64,000 bases of DNA from Chimonanthus salicifolius. Lineage: Eukaryota > Streptophyta > Magnoliopsida > Laurales > Calycanthaceae. Both the position numbers and the translations under genes were made by a program. This document shows positions 32,870-44,388 of this stretch, piece after piece. The notes beneath the pieces are model-generated. The model saw nothing but the letters and a program-made list of their open reading frames with translations, ran no database searches and was not told the DNA's origin. How positions within the stretch are numbered: position 1 is the first letter of the stretch; each line of letters starts with the position of its first letter. The stretch is from NCBI GenBank assembly GCA_013350335.1, contig CM023536.1, positions 12,777,520-12,841,519 of the forward strand. Direction: 5' to 3'.

Positions 32870-35601
32870 GTCAAACGATGTTTTCTCTTTTCAGTATTTT
32901 TATTTCTTTTAATCTTAAATATTCATGATATTTTTTTCAGTTCGGTTACAACATATGGACCTTTGGACATTCACTCAATTTAGGGTTCTAAAAAATAAAT
33001 AAGAGTTCTAAAATCAATTACTATTGCAAGTCTGTGATCAAGCCTAAATTCTCTAATCACAAGTTATGTATTAGGAAAGTGGAGAGTGGTGAGGTTCAAG
33101 TTGGATTAAGCTCAAGCATTTAACAAATGAAGTTGAGATTTAATTATGTTCAGGTTTTTGATTAGTTATACCTTGTCCATTTTCCTTTTTGATTTCTTTT
33201 TTTAAACATCATAGAAAATTAACCGCATAGTTTAAAAGTAGACTTAATGAGGTACAAGACTACAGAAATTCAATCCAAAGGCAGTTTTTAGCCTCTTGAT
33301 CTTAATGGTTGAACTCAGTAAGCGTCCTTAATAACATCCATGGACACCTGGTGCTTTCAAAAAATAAGATCAAAAAGCTAGAAATTGAATGAGAAGTCAA
33401 AATTTCATCCAATTGTAGACTATTAAGTCTGCATTCAATTTGTATGGTTAGTTTTTTTTAGGTACATTGAAGTTTTTCTTAAAGAAAAGAAAAATATTCT
33501 AGGTTTGACTTCCTAATATATACATGTACCTGATTTTTGAACCTGATTTTTTAACTTCTAAATTTATAAGTTCATGGATAGCATTAGTGCAACTATAAAA
33601 TTTTTGAACCTGTTCCCACCATGGATTGATGTATATCTCTTCAAACCCTATTGGGACAAGCCCATGGTGCCCCTGACCCCTAACAAAGCTCATGGGCTAG
33701 ACAAGGTACAGACCCACATGGCTAATGAAGCTATATTGATTGATTTGATTCATATTCTGAAAATGAGGCAGCTAGAATCTTCTCAATGTGTAATTTTAGT
33801 ACATTCAACTTTTACACTGCGGCCAATGAAATGGAAGATTCACATCTTTTGATTGTAGCCGGTGGTCAGTGAACTACCCTTTAATTATTTAATGCCGCAA
33901 AACCAAACCACTCAACCTACGATACTCAAAATAGGAATTTGTAGCTAAAATCATGAATTAGGTAAAAATTCCACATAAATATTTTGTTTTATTGATGGAC
34001 TTTATCTTGGGTACCTATTACAAAAAACCACTTCCTTCAAGCATCTATAGAGGTTTTATCAATATTTTTCTTTGAATCATCATGAGGTATCCCTATCCCA
34101 CATTTGAGGTGAGAACACGGAACCACCCACAAGCCTCTTCTTCTCACATGAACCCGAACCTCTATTATAATCCCAGAACCTCAATCCATAAAAATTTCAT
34201 CATGTTTGATTTAGCTCTCTAGCACAAGAAACATAGCTCATTCCTCACTTGAAAAATAAGAATACAGTGGATGCCACCATTTATGAAACATAGCTCATTC
34301 CTTTACAATTATCATTCTTTTACTTGTAAATGGATAAATAACAGTAAAGAGGCAACTAAGTCAACTCTCTCCATATTTTAAGGCCTCAAATTCAGAATTT
34401 ATATGATTTGGAAACATAGAAGTAACAACACTAAAATGGAGCTAATGGTTTATATAGCATCTTGGAGATAAGACTCTCCATTAAAAAAAAATCCCTACTT
34501 GTCAAATGTTCAACAGTGAGTATTTCTCACCAAAAGAGAGATTTTGGGGGTGGGTGACTCGACCACACACCAGAAGGGATAAGATGGGATTAGAAGGGAA
34601 AAGAGATTTTCATGATCAAACCCAGTTTTTGTCTAAGATGTGTTTAATGAAACAACAAGAAAGGTTTTATTTGAGAAAGAAAACAGAGTGGATAGCTTTG
34701 CAAAGAAGATTATCCTCTAGCCAGAGGATGTACAAACCTATTAGTTGTTCTTGGAATATGCAGAATAGAAGTCTAGAGGGAGCCCGTATTAGTTGCACAA
34801 CAAGCACCTATCAAATATTTGTCTTAAATTTGAACAGCTTTCAACTTCAAAATCATCTTTCTTTAGGAAATATCCTTATCCACCAATTGGCTAACAAAGT
34901 TAACCATTAGCCACCCCCACCAGCAAGGCAACTTTGGCTAACCAGTTTGACTGGTTTTTTAGAAAAGCAAGAAGCAATAGGAGATGATGACAACCTTGGC
35001 TTGATTTGACTGTGATGATACAATTCCTTTGAAAGATATCAACAATACTAAACACTTAAATAAATATGTTAAAACACTAGTGTCCATCACTACCACTGTT
35101 GTTGCCATTGATTATGTTGCCAATCAATGAGAATGGGAAAAAGAGAGGGAGGGAGGGCAAGCCAGGCCTGAATTCAAATTGATCTCCCATTTTTTGGCCT
35201 GATCCCTAGCAGTCTCTAGAATGCAGACTTGGGCCCAACCAGTTGCACTCAAAGATTTGACATTTATAGAATTCAAAAAGGTTCTTCTTGTCAATGTAGA
35301 ATTGTAGATGAAAAAATGGCGAAAAGAAAATAGAATGACATTTCACTAATTCAAATCAAATCGATTGGTTATACAAAAGTGGCTATACAAAATATAATGA
35401 TGATTCAAATGTTTATCTTCCTCCATAACACTATTGATTTCAACCATATACACTTCACCAAAATCATATTGAGTCTCTCCAAACATAGGTCACATACAGT
35501 ATTTTGATTTACAATTAGATGGACCATGCACAGAGCTCTTGGATTTATAGAAAAATAAATGTACAATTATAAACAGCTGCATTTATGTTCTTGGAAGGAA
35601 G

Positions 35602-37508
35602 TTAATGTAAATTTCTAACAGCAGCTCTTGGATGATAATGAAGCATTTCTTCCCACATTATCTCCCTAATCATCTCCACCTCTAAATCCATATCAATGTC
35701 TTTGAGATTGATTGGGCTCTTTGCTGATGGGTCTAACTTTGGATCATAAATTTCTGACATGTATGGGTGTTGGAGGGCTTCAACAACACTGATTATCCTT
35801 GATGGGTCAAAAGTCAGCATCTTCTGCAACAAATCTAGGGCTTGTGGGTCAGCATTAGGTTAAAGGTGGACGAAAGGGGTACCATTGGAGTGGGGGAGAG
35901 TCTTAATGAAATCGCGTGCCCTTGGTTTGTCAATGAATTCCAAGTCAGACTCGGGAACGGTTCCAAGAATATCGACAATTAGCTTGAGCTGGTTGAGGTA
36001 ATCAGTGCCAGGAAAGATAGGCTTGCGCCCTATCAGCTCAGCAAAGATACAACCAACTGACCAAACGTCGATGGAGGACCCATAGTAGTTGCTGGAAAGG
36101 AGCAATTCAGGGGCACGGTACCAACGTGTAACAACATACTCAGTCATAAACCAGCCTCTGTCATCGCGAGCAAGTCCAAAGTCGCAGATCTTCAATTCAC
36201 ACTTGGCATTAACAAGAATGTTTCCAGGCTTGAGGTCACGGTGTAGAATGTTTGCAGAGTGCACATACTTTAGGCCCCGAAGCAACTGTATATCAAAGGC
36301 AAAAGAAAGTTCAGTATTACATTTTTCACAAAATATATCTCCACTCGATGTAATTAAAAAGGCTGTGTAATTCAATTGCAATCTGCACAAACTTGTAAGA
36401 AAGTAGACAATGCAATTTCTGATGATAGTGAATTGCTGCTAGTACACCACTTGCACGGCCAAACACAGACTACATAGCTTACTTTATAGTGGGAACCTAA
36501 GAGAAATTCATTATATATAAGATAATTGCTTTCAACTTGGAAAATATGGAATGAAAATATGTTAAACAAAAAACAATAATACGGACAAAAATATTACTGA
36601 ATATGTAACCTAATTGGTCCCAAACTTGTAAATGGATAGTAACACAAGGGCTTTCTTGACCCTTTTAATCTCTAGCAGTTTCACCTCCAAAAATAACTTC
36701 AGTCCCTCCCCTCCAACATAGAAATACAAGATGACCAGATATTGAACCAACATAGAAATACATGATGATCCTGATATTGAAAAAAGTGGTTAAAGAACCA
36801 ATTATTATCTAATATTTACCCAACTTATCTCGGGTGCCATATAAAATAAATTAAAAAGAAGAACAATATAATCTCATAACTTGCAAGGCCAAACACAGAC
36901 CACAGAAGACCTAGGTTAAAAGATATGAATACCGACAATGGAAATATGGGTGTGAAAAAAGAAACCCTTCATACATCTCTTTTTTACAGCGATGAAAAAA
37001 GAAAACAAAAGCCCTCAGCATCCATTCTATGCTTATTATGAAATAATTAAATAAAATGTTCTGAGTAGATGGAAAACCATACCTGGAATAGGAGATACTG
37101 GATTTGATCATCGGAAAGTGCATGAGGGGATTTAATAACACGATTCAGATCTGTATCCATGAGCTCATACACCAGATAGACATCATTGAAACTTCTCCTA
37201 TGATCTGGCACCATGATGTCCTTCAAAGCAATAACATTTTCATGCCGTAGTTGTTGAAGAATCTTCACTTCCCGTAGAATTCTGAGCGCATCAATAGGAT
37301 TATCAAAGGCATTAGATATCTTCTTAACTGCAACCTTTTCTTTTGTTTCCTTGTTTAAAGCAGAGCAGACGATGCCATAGGCTCCACTGCCGATGGAATT
37401 GATAGGCGCATATTTCTTGTCCACCTCAAACGTGGTTTTCCCCAAAGAATAGCAATGCTTCCCATGTTTTCCAGACCCACATGGAGGATGGTCCACCATA
37501 GTTGCCAT
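35602..37508 (-). pseudogene. MAP kinase copy B with nonsense codon
   Basis: It is the twin of the kinase at 13846-15753. Exon 1 is 37083-37508 and exon 2 is 36285 down to 35602, with the same splice sites. All catalytic motifs ([35 protein letters not shown]) are unchanged. At 35860-35862 codon 284, TAT (Tyr) in the twin, is TAA, which removes about 86 residues including the last kinase helices and the C-terminal tail. Downstream codons remain in frame and almost unchanged (one RR to RI change), so the stop is recent. A truncated 283-residue product is conceivable but would lack the end of the C-lobe. Confidence 0.85.
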
Positions 37509-38159
37509 TTCTCTGCAGATCACCATAAACATTTACATTTTACATTAGGGTTTATGTTCATATGATAGAGGGAGAGAGAGAGAGAGGTCGGGGTTCTGGG
37601 TTTTTACCTTGGGATTTCAAGAGCTGATGTAGAGAATCACAGCTGTGGAGGAAGATATCAGCGGAACCAACAAATGTAAGCAACAGAGACCAACAGCGGA
37701 GAGAAAAATGGTCGCTGATGCAACGGCCAGGCTTTTCGCTTACAGAGATCGCTTACCAAAACAAAACAGGGAACAGAGAGACAGAGAGAGAGAGGAAGAA
37801 GAAAGAAGTGAATGAAAAGGAACTGGGTGTTCCGTTCTTTGCGTTCTCAAACGGTCGAAAGATCACATGATTACGTGGCGAGTCGTGATTGGAAAGGAAA
37901 AATGCTTAGCTGTCGTACCGTTGGAAGTGCTTTCAAGTTTGATTTCAAATTTAAATTTTAAAATTAAAAATGTTTTTATACGAGTATTAGATGGTTTACG
38001 TGCAATTTATCAATATTTGTAAATGATGAAAATTTGATATTGAATAAGACTGCAACTTGCATACATCATAAAAAGGATATGATATAAAAAATATTAAGTT
38101 TAAATATTTCATTTATTATTTTAAATTGAATTTTTTATTTGAGAATAGGAAGATAATGA

Positions 38160-38790
38160 TTACAAGCATGGTCATATGGCCGATATATAGTCGAATCATA
38201 TCGGTCCGATATTGGCCGATATGATTAATATCGGTATTTAAAAAATAAAAAAATGGTGATGGGCCCGGGTCCAGATATCGGCCAATATTTAAAATATCGT
38301 CCAATATCAACCAATATTTACATTTTCAATTCTTTTTTAAAAAATAGTTTCTTTTTCAGTTTTTTTCTTTTTTAATTCAGAAAAAATAAAATAATTAAAT
38401 AATACCGATATTTACAAAGAAATAAAAAGACGAGAGAGAATCATATCGGCATTTTTTAAACCCCTGGTCACAAATATTGTTTCCGGAATATTAATGAGGA
38501 TTGATAATATAAGGATATTTTCAATTTCTCTGATTTTTAATGAAAAATTAAAGGAAAGATCTCGCAAAAAATATAATATTTAAAAAACAAGAAATAGAAA
38601 TATTAATAAGAAATTTATCGGTATTTTATCGGGGATTTATCGTACATTTATCGGAACATTATCTGGATACTACCATTTAGCACGATTTTATCAAGAATTT
38701 ACCGCAGTGCTATGAATATTAATGGCGATTGGTATTTGCCGATATAAACATGGTAAACTTGAAAATATCGGAGATATTTGATACGTTGAT
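38160..38790. repeat. ATATCGG-motif-rich dispersed repeat, copy 2
   Basis: Contains ATATCGGTCCGATATTGG, then GCCGATATG and several TTTATCGGG words. It is collinear with 16480-17060. Confidence 0.5.
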
Positions 38791-40619
38791 TTTAAGTATA
38801 TAACAATTTAGAGGTTAGTTACTGATTCTTGATATATGATTTATACAAAACTCTTATTGAATCCAATTGACCAACAGAGCTATAGTTACCATAATCTGAT
38901 TCAGCCAATATGCAACGTATCATTTATAGAAGGGCTATACTGATTGTATCGGTCGCATTAATATCAACCGATGATGCCTCTGTTTTTTTTATTTAAAATA
39001 TGGTTTTGATTGTTTTTCAAGTTGAATATTATGTTGGGAGTGACTTTCTTTTACAACAATTTTTTAAAAGTTTAATAGTCTTTGCCAATTCTAAACATTT
39101 TTAATCTAAAACTTGACCATTTTAAGTTATTTCCATCCATTTATTTGAATTTTGGCTCTAAGATAATCTCAAATTAAGAGTTTTTTAATGATATAATATT
39201 CGAAGCTTATAAAATTCAATTGGAGATGTGTTGATGTGATTTACTTATTTGTACCGTGTTTGAGTGATTTTCCAAGATTTTTCTGAAAAATTAATAAAAG
39301 TGAGATTTTCTAAGAAACATCCCATCTTATAGTTTTTTTTGGAAAAAATGAATAAAATAATATACAAATTTTTATACAATTGAATAAAGAGCCCTTAATG
39401 TGTTTGATATAGTTTTTAGGGTGTTTGTCTAATTTTTCTAATATCTCAACACTTAATGAAACTCATACATTTTTACAATAAAAAGTTTATAAATTATAAT
39501 AAAAGATAAATGTCACTAGGGGATACTCGAGAACATGAATTTCACATTAGGTGTTTTCTCATGTCGGTTTCTTACTTTATTTTCTAAAGTTCTATAGCGT
39601 TTTTCAAAAGTTTAGGACATACTTTATGTATATCAAAATTTCAACTTTCCAAGTGTCTAAACTCCAAAAAAATTCTACCAATCACATTAAGGAGTTTTCA
39701 TTTAATTGTAGAATCATTTATATATCTTTTATTCTTTTTTTTTTCAATAGAATATTATTCATTAAATTATTTTCATAAAAAAACTGAAATCTGAGATTAT
39801 TAAAACTCAATACAACTCGAACATCTAATAACTTGCTTTTAAATTAAAAAATAGGAGAAATATTTCAAACTAATTTTTAAATAAAAAATAAAGAACTAAC
39901 ATTGATTGATACTATGTAGTAGTATTGGTTGATATTGACTAATGTATATCAACTTATTAATGGCTATATCGAGTTATCTACGAAATATTGGCCAATATAT
40001 TTTTATTTTTTGAATTTACGTGTGGGAAACCACAGGATATCCAATGTAAAACCCCATGGGTGGACCCCTACTCCTAAGGGACACTAAGGTTAGGCTATTG
40101 GGGATCGAATCCGTGACCTCTTGCTTTCTCAGATTTATAATTTGATTAAATTTAATAATTTTTCGGTAATTGTCATATTTATATTTGATTAAAATATAAT
40201 TATTTCTTAGTAATTTAACTCGTAAAATAAAAATATGATAGTTCAAATATCATCATGTTTTCAGTAATCTAATCAAATTGATTTTTCTCGTAATTCTATG
40301 TAAACTTTTTAATAAATTAATTATAGTTGAATACATGACAAAATGATTTTCTAATAAGTTAAATTTCATACATAGTATAAGTTTTTGTTTAAAAATTAGT
40401 CAAAATGAGCACTTTTGTAACTCTGGTAGGAAAAAAAAATTTAAACTTTTCCTACATTTTACCTTTTATTTTGAATAAAAAGATAATAAAGTAATTTTTT
40501 ATATTTAAAAAAGCAAATTACATTTTAATATTATATTCTTAAATATAAAAAATTATCAATTCATAATTTTATTTAATGAATAAATTAGCATGATTTCATG
40601 ACAAATGTCAAATAGTGTT

Positions 40620-40676
40620 CCTCCGAGGGGTTCAGGGGCCGCTTGCCTCGTGGTTCCCTTCGGTTATAAAAAAAGC
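40620..40676 (+). mobile_element. SINE-like retroposon tail, copy 3
   Basis: CTCCGAGGGGTTCAGG through TTGCCTCGTGGTTCCC, ending in a shortened A run, between diverged GTCAAA-type repeats. The matching site upstream of gene A (17808) lacks it. Confidence 0.55.
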
Positions 40677-40775
40677 GTCAAACAATTCAGGATTTTTTTT
40701 AATCTTAAATATTCATATTTTCTTTTATAATTTACTGGAAATTAAATTTTAAAAAATAAAATGAATAGTTACAAC

Positions 40776-41019
40776 GCGTATAATCCAGCTGTAATGCCGT
40801 GGGCCCTTTTTAACGAACCGCAGTTCTGTCTTTCTTGCATTCTCTCCCTCCCTCTCTGTTTACTCTGCTCACTCTCTTTTCTTCTCTCTCCTCTTTCACT
40901 CTCTGTTTCAAGAAGCGTTTGGGGTTTTAGAGAAGGGTTTCTGTCTCTCTTCCTTCTACCGTGAGAAATTCTATCTGGCCCTCGATCTTTAGGGTTTCAA
41001 CTCTGCTCTTGGTGTTTGG
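40776..41019 (+). promoter_or_regulatory. Promoter and leader of chimeric gene B
   Basis: Collinear with 18000-18243: a GCCGTGGGCCCTTTTTAA block, a CT-rich leader, then the first exon. Its conservation supports one functional promoter block copied with the gene. Confidence 0.4.
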
Positions 41020-44000
41020 ATGCATACAAATACGATGTCTCGATCTACTCTTCTCCTTTCGGCGGCCAATGGTATCTATCACTTCTTTCATTCTCTTCTT
41101 CTTTCTGTATTTTTTTTTTCTATTCAAACCTTTTCTTTCCATTTCATTTTCTTTTTCTTTTTCTTTTTATTTCAATTCCTTTTTCTTCTTCTTGTTTCTC
41201 TATGGTGTCTAATTTCTTTTTCACATTGTTTCTTTCTTGTTGTTGATAACGGTAATTTTTTCTCTCATTTTCTTTTTGTTCCGTTCTGTTTTTCTTCTTT
41301 TTCTTTTTTTCTCCTTCCCCAGACGGCATTTGCATTCTTTAGGGTGTTATCATTTTTTGCCCCTTCATCTTCAACCCTATTTTCCTTAATTATTTGTTTC
41401 TTTTTCATGCCCTATTTTGTTATTCGCTGCACTAGTATATTATTTGGATGAAGTTATTCAGTTTGCTATTGGTTTATTGGTTTTGAAGCATTTGATTTTA
41501 GTGTTGTGGTGCCAAAACATTTAATTTGAGTATACCTCCTAACTTGCTCACTGTGATTGTTATTAGGGGATAATAATACATCTGACAGGCAGATCGAGAA
41601 GCTTCATCGAGCAGCACTATTAAAGAGCCGCTTTGCTGATACCATTCTTAAGGCTCAAGAAAAGACCCTTGGCCTGGTTGGTTACAAACTCTTGGTTTTA
41701 TTGAAATTTGTGGAATATGTGCCTATTTATATGTGCTAAAATTATTATTGGTTTCAATTTTTTTTAATGTATGCAGGGTGAAAATTGGAGTCCTAATAAA
41801 CTAAAGCAGGCAAGGATGGAGCTTGAAAGACAACATAGCAAAGGTTCAAATTCCTCTCTCTTTCTCTGTCTCTTTCTCTCTGTGGGTTTGCGTATCTGCA
41901 TGGTAGGCTTTCTCTCTGTGTGTGTATGTCCTTGTGTCTGCATGCTAGTGTGTGTTGATGGTGGTTGGGCGTGAGTCTTGTTCATATGGTCAGGAAAGGC
42001 AACATAATATTCAATTCAGTTGTGATATCTATTTGTTGCCTTAAATGCACATTACAATGGGAAACCATCAATTATCCCACAATATCCATCTTGTATGATG
42101 GCCTTCTAACTTTTCTTTTTGTATTTAACCAGAGAGGGCACGACTGAATGCGGAAGCCGAAGCTGCAAGGCAAGCAGAAGCACTAGAAGCCAAATGGAAG
42201 CGAGAACTTGAGAGAGAAGTAGCACGTTTGGCTTTGCAAAAGGTAAGCTTGCTTTTCATAGTAAGGTCTTATCATATGGATGGTACAAATGTACTTTTGA
42301 GTGGATAATCATTGCCATCATTGTGTGGATAATTGTATGTCTAACTTCAGCAATCAAATCCAATCGACAAATATCTGATTATGGACACAGAGGAAATGGA
42401 TGCAACACCCCATATACATAAAAATTTAAGATACAAATGTGGGATACAGGTGCCCCATTCATAACATATTATGACATTAATCTTAAGGTTTTACCTGAAG
42501 CATTTTATCTTTGATGTTTCTCTCACTTGCACTAAATGTAGTCTTTCAAAGATGATAAGCATTACATGTTTTTTATTTGTAAAGTCTATTGCAGTAAAAT
42601 CTTTTGTGGCATTACATTTTATCTATTACATTCCTTTTAATTACTGGATACTTAAAACTAATATCTTGTTATTTGTTTTATAATTCTAATGACAAAGGAC
42701 AATAAATCATTACAAGTAACAAATATGCAACCAGGAAAACAATATTTAGCTGGTGCTCCATATCATGCCTGGCATGGTACTCTGAAGACATACAAGTAAC
42801 TAAGTATTATAATAGGATGACCAGAAACTAAAATAAAATAGATGAATTACCTATTATTAGCCAATTATGAACTTAAAAATAAAAATCAACCACAATCAAG
42901 TTTCCCCACTGCTAAGAATTGGTTGTTCTAATATTCTGTTTAGGTATCGATTTGAAAGTAATCAAATCAAATGATAACATAGAGTCCAAACGGATGACAG
43001 TTCCATTGTATAATCAATAACAGACCTGTGCCACTAGCTTCCCATCACATGTTGATTTGAAGAAATCAACATCGTGGGACATTGGCCAGCCCAAGGAAAA
43101 ACAATCAGCTGACCTGAAAGGTAAGTAGCAGATTTCAGAATTGACATAGATTAATCATTGTACAAAGCTTTGATCGTAATCTTTGACAGAACTATGTTCC
43201 TTACAGACCAGAAATATTCATTCAGATCATCGTAATTACACCAAGATGAATGAGGAGCTTTCACATTTCTGCTTTTTCTTGCCTCCTGGAATATTAACAC
43301 CATAACTTAATTCTATACATTATATTAAAAAGACAAAGTACAATAATAACTTTCTAAGAAAAGCTGCTTTAACAGAAACTTACCCTCTCAATTACACGAT
43401 ACAATGGGGTTATGACCTTTTTCAGAAAAGCCACAGCTTCTCCACCATATGAAGGTTTGATTTTTTCTCCAGTCACAATTCTGACATTTCCCGCTAGTAG
43501 ACCATGAAGCTCATATGGCATCTGAAAGCATATGAGATTTCACTACTAATAGATCGTAAAAAAAAACTAAGCTAAGTAAAAGGAGACAATAAAAACCCTA
43601 AAAAATAAATGACAACAGCACTAACATTATGAAAATTGTAGCATAGGCATTCTAGCATAAAACGGATATTTGCAGCTTCACCCCAAATAAGAAGATGTAG
43701 ACCCATATACAGTATCTTACTCTGCTGCACCTCTTGTTGCCCATGAGGAAATCTGAAGGATAGAATTGGAAATGCTTCAGTGATATAGCATTAAGAAATT
43801 TTCAAAACTCAGACGTACTAGGAACATAAAAGATGGACAAGTAATGAAAATAAAGTTTGAGAGAATCTTACCATAAATTGTGCTTTTGTCCCAAAAATTT
43901 GCACCATGTTTTATAATTCTTAAATAGTTTCTTCATAACTGCATCTACAGCTCGATCATTTAGCAGTACCAGGATTCAGAGGAATAATGTAACTAACATG

Positions 44001-44308
44001 TTATGTCTTAAGTATAATTTTCTCAATTATTGATTTTTACCAATATTTTTTGCTTATTGGTGCAGGTGGAAAGGACGGTTGAACACAACGAGTACTCCTC
44101 GTATATGAGGGAGTTAGAAATGCTCACTTCTTATCCAACCGGAAGAAATCCTTTGCATCAATTCGGCTTATATTTGAAACTAGAGGAGGATGATGAACTT
44201 GAGGAAGGAGAAATTGTTCTTTACAAGAATGAGGAACTTGAAGAAGGTGAAATTGATTATAGAGTGTTGATGAAGTTATTCAGTTTGCTATTGGTTTATT
44301 GGTTTTGA
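41020..44308 (+). CDS. Chimeric GTE-like gene, copy B first module
   Basis: Exons 41020-41071, 41567-41676, 41777-41843, 42133-42242 and 44066-44308 keep the same lengths, phases and splice sites as copy A (exon 1 begins MHTNTMSRSTLLL). The coiled coil reads AEAEAARQAEALEAKWKREL. Exon 5 keeps VERTVEHNEYSSYMRELEM and ELEEGEIDYRVLM. It then runs into duplicated intron DNA instead of the MAP kinase tail, adding LFSLLLVYWF-like residues before a stop. The frame is open throughout. Because exons 2-5 are repeated downstream, splicing could skip from this module into the next. Confidence 0.6.
43026..43963 (-). pseudogene. Callose synthase fragment D2, antisense in intron
   Basis: Exons 43026-43113, 43209-43285, 43384-43521 (MPYELHGLLAGNVRIVTGEK), 43626-43752 and 43872-43963 (VDAVMKKLFKNYKTWCKFLG). 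All lengths match the full copies. The last exon has CTG where an AG acceptor is needed. Confidence 0.8.
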
Positions 44309-44388
44309 AGCATTTGATTTTAGTGTTGTGGTGCCAAAACATTTAATTTGAGTATACCTCCTAACTTGCTCACTGTGATTGTTATTAG

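Larger units (their letters stand above)
31075..35400. other. Gene-free AT-rich DNA, unit-2 counterpart of 9318-13525
   Basis: It is collinear with unit 1. The unrecognised frames at 33574-33852 and 34506-34910 are the counterparts of those at 11648 and 12627. The second is longer here because unit 1 has a stop. No confident gene. Confidence 0.6.
37860..40775. other. AT-rich intergenic DNA upstream of chimeric gene copy B
   Basis: It has the ATATCGG-rich repeat (about 38160-38790), blocks similar to 9900-10360 and 10380-11200, and a unique insert at about 40018-40130 (GGGGATCGAATCCGTGACC, reminiscent of a tRNA-derived B box). No gene. Confidence 0.55.

Noticed and set aside
40018..40130. tRNA-like B-box string GGGGATCGAATCCGTGACC
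   Set aside because: No matching A box or cloverleaf was found, so it is not called a tRNA or a full SINE.
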